DNA of 48,778 nucleotides from Deltaproteobacteria bacterium (GTDB lineage Bacteria > Myxococcota > B64-G9). The stretch spans positions 1 to 48,778 of the forward strand of contig JAFCZJ010000046.1 of assembly GCA_019314375.1 (NCBI GenBank), in the 5' to 3' direction. Below are positions 41,949 through 48,778 of this stretch, one piece after another. The notes under the pieces are model-generated. The model was given only the letters and a program-made list of their open reading frames with translations. It had not been told where the DNA came from and made no database searches. Every line of letters begins with the position of its first letter. The first letter of the stretch is position 1. A program made the translations under genes and the position numbers.

Positions 41949-43349
41949 ATGAAGTTCGCTCTTGCATGCACGTTCTTGATGTTGCTTATCCCCGTGCCCA
42001 AATCGCACGCACAGATCGCGCCGGCCAAAGACACGGTAGCACCCAAGACTGTTGGCAGCGAAGTGTTGACCGGAAAAGAACTCTACGAGCGGCTCTCGGA
42101 TTTGGTGCGCACCGAGGGTGCCAACCTCGGCCTGTTTTCCATCCTGAGCGAAGCCTCACATCAAATCGACTTCGCCAGGGGTGAAAAGATTTCGTTTCTC
42201 GGCAACCTGCGATTCCTTGAGGTCACAGGGCAAAAGGACGGCTTCTACCTTGTGCGGGCGCGCACCGGCGAGGTCTATGTCTTGGCCTTGCCCAAAAACA
42301 AAAAGGCGCTTGAAAAAGGCGCCGAGTCGCCCTACGCCGACCTCGGGGGCAAGCTCAAAAACAAAATGATGTTTCAGGCAAAAAAGGCAAGCCAGGTTAT
42401 CGGCGGGACCCAATACGACTTCGTCCAACTCATCAAAGCACCGGAGCGTACGACCCTGGACCGCCTGTTCTTCATCGCCATCGTCCTCTTGCTCTTTCTC
42501 ACCATGGTCGGCATGGGGCTGACGCTGACGCTCTCGGACTTCGGCCTGGTCTTCAAAAAGCCGCTCGGTATGATCATCGGCCTGCTCTGCCAGTTCGGTC
42601 TCTTGCCGCTGGTCGCCATGCTCCTTGGGCGGGCCTTTGGGTTCTATGAGGCCTATCCCTTCATCTTCCTCGGCATGATTCTGATCGCCTCAAGCCCCGG
42701 CGGCGTGACCTCCAATCTCATGACCTACCTCGGCAAGGGTGACGTGGCCTTGTCGGTTTCGCTCACCGCCCTGTGTACCGTCTTGTCCATCGTGTTCACG
42801 CCGATGCTGCTCACCCTTTACGTCGCCAACATCCCCGACTTCACCATCCCGGTGATGGAAGTCATGAAGACCATGCTGGTGCTGGTTGTGGTCCCGCTTT
42901 TCGTGGGCATGCTCATACGCAGCTACCTGCCGAAGTTCGCCAAAAAGGCAGAAAAACCCTTCGCCCTTTTGGGCGTCTTCGCGCTCCTCTTCCTCATCAT
43001 CGTCGGCGTCTGGAGCAACCTCGATCAGTTCGCGGACACAGCACGTTACGGCTTTGGCTTCTATACCGTGGTCTTCCTGCTCACCTTCGCCGGCATGTTC
43101 CTCGGTGCCGTCATCGCCAAATTGGCGCGCGTGAACAACTTCCAAACACGCGCCATCTCGCTGGAGGTCGGCCTGCGCAACGCCTCCCTCGCCATGACCA
43201 TCGCCATCTTGCTACAGGACCGCATCGGCGACTTCTCAAGCTCCATGTTCTTCACCTCGGGCATCTTCGGCCTCTGGATGTACGTAGCCGGCGCGATTTC
43301 TATCTTCGCGTTCAAGCGATTGCTACCTGTGAAGGAAGCGACCTCGTAG
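41949..43349 (+). CDS. BASS-family (bile acid:sodium symporter-like) transporter with N-terminal extracytoplasmic domain
   Basis: The product has 466 residues. GAGGAGG precedes the ATG. A signal peptide (1-22) and a soluble domain of about 145 residues come first. About nine membrane helices from residue 172 carry the BASS signatures G-M-G-L-T-L, S-S-P-G-G-V-T-S-N-L-M-T-Y-L and E-V-G-L-R-N-A-S-L-A. BASS proteins couple sodium to uptake of organic anions. The fused periplasmic domain is not part of ordinary members, which are about 300 residues; it could bind or deliver substrate. The transport substrate is unknown. Confidence 0.88.
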   Translation: MKFALACTFLMLLIPVPKSHAQIAPAKDTVAPKTVGSEVLTGKELYERLSDLVRTEGANLGLFSILSEASHQIDFARGEKISFLGNLRFLEVTGQKDGFYLVRARTGEVYVLALPKNKKALEKGAESPYADLGGKLKNKMMFQAKKASQVIGGTQYDFVQLIKAPERTTLDRLFFIAIVLLLFLTMVGMGLTLTLSDFGLVFKKPLGMIIGLLCQFGLLPLVAMLLGRAFGFYEAYPFIFLGMILIASSPGGVTSNLMTYLGKGDVALSVSLTALCTVLSIVFTPMLLTLYVANIPDFTIPVMEVMKTMLVLVVVPLFVGMLIRSYLPKFAKKAEKPFALLGVFALLFLIIVGVWSNLDQFADTARYGFGFYTVVFLLTFAGMFLGAVIAKLARVNNFQTRAISLEVGLRNASLAMTIAILLQDRIGDFSSSMFFTSGIFGLWMYVAGAISIFAFKRLLPVKEATS

Positions 43350-43395
43350 GAAACAATAACAGCCAATCACGCTTTCGGCCATCGAGGCCATGGAT

Positions 43396-45561
43396 CTACT
43401 GCGGCGGCAATTCCATTCGCATCAAGCCCCCGCCCCACATGCCCGCGTAAACACGACCCGGCACAACGCTGGGAAACAAGCCAAAAATCATGTCCGCGGG
43501 ATAAAGACCGTCTTGCAAGAGATACCATGTGTCGCCACGGTCGGTACTCGCCCACACGCCTGCCACGGATTGCTCCTGGAAGGCAAAGTCTCCGATCCAG
43601 GCAGAGATCAACCAAACAGGCCCTGTGCTTGAGGAGATCACCGCCACGCCAAAAATTGGCGCAAGGTTGGATGGGCTTTGCAATTCTTCGATGTCGCATC
43701 CTGTATCAACAATACAATTGCTGGCTAAAAATACACGGGAGCTTGCGGTGCCCAGCAAGATGGTATTTTCGTCCACAAATGTCAGGGCGGTTACCAGGTC
43801 ACCGGGATCAAGAGGGACTGCAAGTCCAATGGGGTGAGCCGTCGTCGAAAACACGTCGTCGGTGAGGTAAACATCGTCCGAACCGTATGCGACGCCGGAT
43901 TCGCGACCGGGCCACGTGGCAAGACACAGCGCTAGCGAGTTTGGAGACTGCGCCCATGTTTTCCCATCGTCGTTCGAAACCCAAATCCCTGCGTCCGAGA
44001 AGGGGTCGCCCGGGGGTCGTGAGAGGAGCATCTCCTCTGTGATTCCGTAGAGCAGGTCCGGCTTGGTCTGCGAGGCGACGATTTGGCCAAAACCCCTGGT
44101 CATGGGATTCACCACCTGCAAGAAGGCTTCATTCTCTTCTCTGCGCCAAATACCATTGAAGACGGTGCCCACCAGGAGTCGATTCTCACGCAGGTGCATG
44201 CCCAAGACAATGAACGGCGAGAGTTGGTCAAGCAATTGGAAGGTTTGCCCGCGGTCCATGCTCTCATGGACTCTGCCGACGCCCGGCCCACCAGTCTGAG
44301 AGCTGTAGACGATGTGGTCCGGGTTCTCGGTATCCTCGGCAAAGCCCAGGCTGTCCGTGGCGAAAACTCCATCTGATACGTTCTGGAAGGATTCGCCCGC
44401 GTCATGGCTTTCGAATACTCCATCGTTTCTCGTGGTAAAAATCAGGTGATCTGGGTCTTGGGGGTCCACCGCGATATCGAACACAGAGGCTCCTATCTCG
44501 GACACAGTGGCTTCAGCCAGGTTGTCGCTCTTGTCTGTGAATGTGTCTCCTCCGTTGTCGCTTACAAGAAACCTGGCGGGACTGTCGGGGCCGATGACGG
44601 TACCCATGTAAACCCTGTCTTGTGTTGCATCTGTTCCCGAGCTCGTCGCCACCTGGGTAGAATAACTGCTGGGAGGATCCTCCTGGTAAATCAGAGAAAA
44701 ATCATCCGATGACAAACCTTCGTTCCGAAACAAAACCCCCAAAACGAATCCGATGTACAGGGCATTTGTCGTAAAAGCCAGGTCGGAGACCGACACCCCT
44801 TCTTCATAGGGTTCCAGGATAGCGGTAAATGTGTCGCCCTGGTCGAGGCTCAGAAACAGCCCCCCCTTTTCCGTACCCACCACGAGTTCTCCCGATTCGG
44901 CTTGTCGCCAGGCCAAGGCTGTGCACTCCAGAGACATCTCGGTTGGCAGTTGCCGCTTGGTGAATGTTTGGCCCAGGTCGTCCGACAGGAAAAGACCCGC
45001 AGCCGTGGCCGCCACGAGTCTGGTTCCTCCTTCGGCGGGGATGGCTTCGAAATCGTAGACCGCCTGGCAAAAGGGAAGACTCTCTATCAGATCAAAGGAT
45101 TCTCCTGAATCGTGGGTGACAGCGAGACCTCTGCCGTAGAAGTTGGGCGCGAACACGGTCTCCGGATTGTTCGGATCGAAGGCCCATGAAAAAGTCGACC
45201 AGTTCAGGGGCGCCTCGGTGAGCAGGTCCCATGGCCCATCGCCGTGTCTTAGGTACAGCCCGGAGCCGTCATCTCCAGATAGCCACACCCCCATACCCCC
45301 GGGATCAAAGGCTACGGCAGATACGAAGCCTCCAACCTCACCGAGTCGCTGCCAGGCAGGTGTTGGGCTTTCGTCGCCGTCATGCCCACCTCCGTCATCC
45401 GTACTCCCGTCTGACAGACCGTCCGTGCCGGCATCCTGGGTTGCGTTGTCGCTGGAGCAACCGGACAAAGTCACAAGGGCCGCAATCCCTATACTTGCAA
45501 GCCATAATGCAATCGCATAGATTCTCCCTGCCTTTTTCTGTCTGCCGATTGAGATGGTCAT
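43396..45561 (-). CDS. Sortilin/BNR-type beta-propeller lipoprotein
   Basis: The product has 721 residues from ATG 45561. GGAG lies about 9 nt upstream; the frame stays open to 45678 without a signal. The lipobox is T-L-S-G-C (Cys35), followed by an Asp/Gly linker. The rest is a series of blades with Asp-box/BNR motifs (S-D-D-L-G-Q-T-F, S-L-D-Q-G-D-T-F, S-D-N-G-G-D-T-F, S-H-D-A-G-E-S-F, S-N-D-D-G-K-T-W, S-T-D-R-G-D-T-W), as in sortilin and glycosidase-like ten-bladed propellers. Sialidase catalytic residues are not evident. It is a surface or periplasmic protein, divergent from the sodium symporter. Confidence 0.87.
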   Translation of the reverse strand: MTISIGRQKKAGRIYAIALWLASIGIAALVTLSGCSSDNATQDAGTDGLSDGSTDDGGGHDGDESPTPAWQRLGEVGGFVSAVAFDPGGMGVWLSGDDGSGLYLRHGDGPWDLLTEAPLNWSTFSWAFDPNNPETVFAPNFYGRGLAVTHDSGESFDLIESLPFCQAVYDFEAIPAEGGTRLVAATAAGLFLSDDLGQTFTKRQLPTEMSLECTALAWRQAESGELVVGTEKGGLFLSLDQGDTFTAILEPYEEGVSVSDLAFTTNALYIGFVLGVLFRNEGLSSDDFSLIYQEDPPSSYSTQVATSSGTDATQDRVYMGTVIGPDSPARFLVSDNGGDTFTDKSDNLAEATVSEIGASVFDIAVDPQDPDHLIFTTRNDGVFESHDAGESFQNVSDGVFATDSLGFAEDTENPDHIVYSSQTGGPGVGRVHESMDRGQTFQLLDQLSPFIVLGMHLRENRLLVGTVFNGIWRREENEAFLQVVNPMTRGFGQIVASQTKPDLLYGITEEMLLSRPPGDPFSDAGIWVSNDDGKTWAQSPNSLALCLATWPGRESGVAYGSDDVYLTDDVFSTTAHPIGLAVPLDPGDLVTALTFVDENTILLGTASSRVFLASNCIVDTGCDIEELQSPSNLAPIFGVAVISSSTGPVWLISAWIGDFAFQEQSVAGVWASTDRGDTWYLLQDGLYPADMIFGLFPSVVPGRVYAGMWGGGLMRMELPPQ

Positions 45562-45698
45562 TGGGCCGGTCTCCTCTCGTGTGCCTTCGTTCCTTTGATG
45601 AGTACAAATAGCACACCATGGCCTGGGTGAATATGGAGGTCGTCCGTCTTGGTTGCTGTTTCGATTTTCGAGTGCCATGTCTTGGAGCCTGAGATCTT

Positions 45699-47141
45699 AT
45701 GAGCCCGTTTCTTCTTGGTTTCATTGTTTACCTGGTTCTCATCCTGGTAACCGCATCGCTCACCTTGCGCATGAACAAAACCCAGGCGGATTTTCTGCTG
45801 GCGGGCCGGCGCCTTAATGTTTGGGTTGCTACCTTATCCGAGCGCGCCAGTGGTGAATCGGCCTGGCTGTTGTTGGGGCTTCCGGCCGCGGCCATGACCA
45901 TGGGTTTGGTGGAAAGCTGGACGGTCATCGGCATCATCGCCGGCATCGGTTTTTCCTGGTGGGCTGTGGCCAGTGGCTTGCGCCGGGAAACGGAAAAGTA
46001 CCAGGCCTTGACTCTGCCCGAATACTTTGCCCGGCGCTTTGGCGGCTCCGGGCAGATGATTCGCGTGGTGGCCGCCTTGATCATCATATTTTTTTACTCC
46101 TTCTATGTCTCGGCCCAATTCAACGGAGCCGGCAAGGTGCTCCACGTCACCTTGGATCTGCCCCAGGGCACAGGCATCGCCATCGGCGCCGTCATCATCA
46201 TTCTCTACACCATGATGGGCGGCTTCTTCGCGGTGGCCTGGACCGATGTTGTCCAGGCCTTGATCATGTTCAGTACGCTGGTCATTTTGCCCATCGTGGC
46301 GCTGACTGAACTCTCCGACCAGGGCCTGTCCTTGGAAGCAAGCGGAACGATGGCTTCGTGGACCGGCGGCAAAACCGGTTGGGCCGCGGTCGCCGCCATC
46401 ATCAGTGGCCTCAGTTGGGGCCTTGGTTATTCCGGCCAACCACACACCGTCACCCGCTACATGTCCTTTAAGAAAATCGAGCAGATAAAAAAGGGACGGG
46501 TGGTGGCCCTGGTCTGGGCGGTGCCTGCCTTTTTGGGCGCCATGGTGATTGGCCTGGTGGGCTATAAACTCTACCCAGCCGGCACCTTTACGGACAGCGA
46601 ACAGCTCATGCCCTTTATGGCCACACAGCTCTTGCCTGGCTGGCTGGCCGGAATTTTTGTTTCCGGCGCAATCGCCGCCATGATGTCCACCGCTGATTCT
46701 CAATTGCTGGTCGGCACATCGGCCATCGCCGAAGACATTTTGCACCGAGGCCTGGGCATTGAGCTAAGCCCAAAACGCCTGGTCCTCATGAGTCGCCTGG
46801 TCACCCTGGGTCTGGGCGCCGCTGGATTTTTGCTGGCCCTCTACAGCGATAAGTTGATTTTCAGCATGGTCAGCTACGCTTGGAGCGGCCTGGGCTCCTC
46901 TTTCGGGCCCGCCATCCTCTTGACCTTACACTGGAAAAAATGCACCGGCCGGGGCGTTTTGGCCGGCATGATGACCGGCGCCGCCAGCACCGTCATCTGG
47001 TCCAACATCGATTTTCTGGAAAACGCCATCTCGGTTCGCTTGGTCTCTTTCGTTCTGGCAAGCCTTGCTATCGTTATATTCAGTCTGCTGGATTCAAAGA
47101 GTTCTTCAAGAAACGAGGGACGCGCTGAATGTCCGACCTGA
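45699..47141 (+). CDS. Sodium:solute symporter (SSS family, PutP-like)
   Basis: The product has 480 residues and about 13 membrane helices. The PutP-like motif L-S-E-R-A-S-G-E-S-A-W-L-L-L-G-L-P-A follows helix 1. L-S-W-G-L-G-Y-S-G-Q-P-H is the conserved family segment in the middle, and A-A-M-M-S-T-A-D-S-Q-L-L-V lies in the sodium-site helix. The closest known function is sodium/proline symport, but other substrates are possible. The start has only a weak GAG. It is divergent from the propeller lipoprotein, and valS follows about 100 bp downstream. Confidence 0.92.
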   Translation: MSPFLLGFIVYLVLILVTASLTLRMNKTQADFLLAGRRLNVWVATLSERASGESAWLLLGLPAAAMTMGLVESWTVIGIIAGIGFSWWAVASGLRRETEKYQALTLPEYFARRFGGSGQMIRVVAALIIIFFYSFYVSAQFNGAGKVLHVTLDLPQGTGIAIGAVIIILYTMMGGFFAVAWTDVVQALIMFSTLVILPIVALTELSDQGLSLEASGTMASWTGGKTGWAAVAAIISGLSWGLGYSGQPHTVTRYMSFKKIEQIKKGRVVALVWAVPAFLGAMVIGLVGYKLYPAGTFTDSEQLMPFMATQLLPGWLAGIFVSGAIAAMMSTADSQLLVGTSAIAEDILHRGLGIELSPKRLVLMSRLVTLGLGAAGFLLALYSDKLIFSMVSYAWSGLGSSFGPAILLTLHWKKCTGRGVLAGMMTGAASTVIWSNIDFLENAISVRLVSFVLASLAIVIFSLLDSKSSSRNEGRAECPT

Positions 47142-47182
47142 TTGCAGAACCAAGCTATCAAGCTTGAATCCCGCCCAGCGAA

Positions 47183-47206
47183 TGCGGTAAACCTACGAGC
47201 CGCATA
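47183..47206 (+). promoter_or_regulatory. Short inverted repeat in the valS leader
   Basis: ATGCGG and CCGCAT, 12 nt apart, lie about 37 nt before the valS ATG. There is no T-run. Too weak to call a terminator or attenuator. Confidence 0.25.
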
Positions 47207-47242
47207 AGAAATGTGGAACCTTGGAAGGAGTGTACCTGCCCC

Positions 47243-48778
47243 ATGAGCACCGATTTCATCCTGGACAAGACCTACGATCCTTCGACCTACGAGGGTCCGA
47301 TTTACAAACGCTGGCTGGAATCGGGCGCTTTTCACGCCGTGCCCGACGAGCGTCCCAGCTACGTCATCATGATGCCCCTGCCCAACGTGACCGGCGCTTT
47401 GCACATGGGTCACGCCATGGACAACCTGATGCAGGACATGCTGATCCGCTGGCACCGCATGATGGGCGACAACAGCCTGTGGTTGCCCGGCACGGATCAC
47501 GCGGGCATCGCCACCCAGGCCGTGGTGGAAAAACGGCTCAAGGAACTCGAAGGCCTGACCCGTCACGACGTGGGTCGAGAAGGCCTGGTGGAGCGCATCT
47601 GGAAATGGAAGAATCAATACCAGGCCCGCATCGTGGCCCAGCAACAGCGCATGGGATGTTCCGCCGATTGGGATCGACAGCGCTTCACCATGGACCCGGT
47701 CTGCACCCGCGCCGTGCGCCACACTTTCTTGCGCATGTTCAAAGACGGGCTCATCGTGCGCGGCAAGCGCCTGGTCAACTGGGATCCCTTCCTGCGCACC
47801 AGCATTTCCGACGACGAGGTCTACCACGAAACCGTGCAAGGCCACTTCTGGCACCTTCGCTACCCGATCGTCGATCCCCAAGAGGGCGATCCTGCTTACA
47901 TTGAGGTGGCCACGACCCGCCCCGAAACCATGCTGGGCGACACGGCGGTGGCCGTTCATCCGGAGCCGGACCGTGCGCTGGAAGAATCCCTGGCCAAGGC
48001 CAAAGAAGAACTGACCGCGGCCCCGAAAAAAGAAAAAGAAGCACTTGAAAAACAAGTAGCCCTTTTGGAAAACCGCATCAGCGAAGCCCTGCCGGGTCTT
48101 TTGCATCTGCGAGACATGGCCCTGGCGGGTCGCAAAATCATGTTGCCCCTGATGAACAGGCCCATCCCCTTGATCACCGACGCCTGGGCCAAGCCCGAAC
48201 TGGGCTCCGGCTGCGTAAAAATTACGCCCGCCCACGATCCCAACGACTACGATGTCTGGACACGACACAAAGACGAAATCGACATCATCAATATATTAAA
48301 CGAAGACGGCAGCATGAACGAAATGACCGGTGTGTACTCGGGCCAAGATCGTTTCGATGCCCGCAAAAAAGTGGTGGCCGATCTGAAAAGCGCCGAGCTC
48401 TTGGGCGAGGTTGAAGATCGACAGATCGAAATCGGACATTCGGACCGCTCCAAGACACCCATCGAGCCCTACCTGTCGGATCAATGGTACGTGCGCATGG
48501 GCGACGTGGAAGGCGGCGTGGTCATGGGCCGCGGCACGGACAAGGAACACATGGCCCCAGGCTTAGTCCAGGCAGCCATGGACGCGGTAAGCGACCAACG
48601 AGTGAAATTTCACCCAAAGCGTTTTGTGAAAACCTACATGGATTGGCTTTCGGAGAAACGCGATTGGCCCATCAGCCGGCAACTCTGGTGGGGTCACCAG
48701 ATCCCCGTCTGGTCCAAAAAACTCACCCGCGGCGAGTTGGCGGACGCAAGCGCCGCGCTGCTCAAAACACTCAGCGGC
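47243..48778 (+). CDS. valS: Valyl-tRNA synthetase, 5' part
   Basis: The frame runs from ATG 47243 (AAGGAG about 12 nt upstream) off the right edge; 512 codons are seen. The product charges tRNA-Val. Class I HIGH is present as L-H-M-G-H (P-N-V-T-G-A-L-H-M-G-H), and G-T-D-H-A-G-I-A-T-Q follows. The editing domain has T-T-R-P-E-T-M-L-G-D-T-A-V-A-V-H and G-S-G-C-V-K-I-T-P-A-H-D-P-N-D-Y. Between these, residues of about 245-295 form a charged coiled-coil-like insertion, where the E. coli enzyme has only about five residues. R-Q-L-W-W-G-H-Q-I-P-V-W is the family motif near the end. KMSKS lies beyond the window. Confidence 0.97.
   Translation, partial: MSTDFILDKTYDPSTYEGPIYKRWLESGAFHAVPDERPSYVIMMPLPNVTGALHMGHAMDNLMQDMLIRWHRMMGDNSLWLPGTDHAGIATQAVVEKRLKELEGLTRHDVGREGLVERIWKWKNQYQARIVAQQQRMGCSADWDRQRFTMDPVCTRAVRHTFLRMFKDGLIVRGKRLVNWDPFLRTSISDDEVYHETVQGHFWHLRYPIVDPQEGDPAYIEVATTRPETMLGDTAVAVHPEPDRALEESLAKAKEELTAAPKKEKEALEKQVALLENRISEALPGLLHLRDMALAGRKIMLPLMNRPIPLITDAWAKPELGSGCVKITPAHDPNDYDVWTRHKDEIDIINILNEDGSMNEMTGVYSGQDRFDARKKVVADLKSAELLGEVEDRQIEIGHSDRSKTPIEPYLSDQWYVRMGDVEGGVVMGRGTDKEHMAPGLVQAAMDAVSDQRVKFHPKRFVKTYMDWLSEKRDWPISRQLWWGHQIPVWSKKLTRGELADASAALLKTLSG

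Noticed and set aside
46874..48268. Minus-strand frame of 464 codons
   Set aside because: Antisense to valS and the end of the sodium symporter, both with clear family motifs.

Overview
The window looks like chromosome of a myxobacterium-like (deltaproteobacterial, Myxococcota/Bradymonadota-type) organism. This is inferred from the many secreted lipoproteins with Asp-Ala-Gly linkers, a MYXO-CTERM-like sorting tail, lamin-tail-domain proteins, cysteine-rich modular lipoproteins and a recA upstream element that resembles the Myxococcus LexA box. GC content is high, except for an AT-rich patch near 34.25-34.43 kb. I could run no homology search, so family calls rest on motifs read by eye.

Layout. 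0-4.1 kb (minus): end of a cysteine-rich lipoprotein, a transposase remnant with a perfect palindrome, a small membrane protein and glycogen phosphorylase. 4.2-13.2 kb: a giant lamin-tail lipoprotein (minus), divergent from a small lamin-tail lipoprotein and a heparinase II/III-like enzyme (plus). 13.2-15.2 kb (minus): ECF sigma factor, zinc-finger anti-sigma and a secretin-N-like exported protein. 15.3-20.1 kb (plus): GDSL hydrolase, several lipoproteins, a DUF1295 membrane protein and a low-complexity exported protein. 20.1-23.8 kb: SUMF1-type lipoprotein, radical SAM/SPASM enzyme and aldehyde dehydrogenase. 23.9-28.5 kb: membrane protein, thpR, recA, then convergent recX and pilT. 28.6-30.7 kb (minus): CheY-like, CheX-like, tatA and tatB. 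30.8-33.4 kb: a repeat-tailed membrane protein, a patch of palindromic repeats and a SecD-like lipoprotein that ends in that patch. 33.5-35.7 kb: VapBC and a DUF4143-type ATPase. 35.7-40 kb (minus): two-subunit CoA-transferase, TPR/cyclic-nucleotide-binding protein and WD40 lipoprotein. 40-48.8 kb: an Asp-Gly repeat lipoprotein, BASS-type transporter, sortilin-like propeller lipoprotein, sodium:solute symporter and the 5' part of valS.

The most interesting unit lies at 16.4-22.2 kb. Two lipoproteins with nearly the same signal peptide and a C-Y-G lipobox sequel (16466, 17915) sit near a radical SAM/SPASM enzyme (21104). This arrangement recalls the poorly understood 'rSAM/lipoprotein' pairing described mainly in Bacteroidetes. 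Three genes here (17915, 19078, 21104) carry sigma-54 type -24/-12 elements with exact spacing, and two of the elements agree at all 12 specified positions. I read this as a co-regulated radical SAM/lipoprotein regulon that includes a new low-complexity exported protein.
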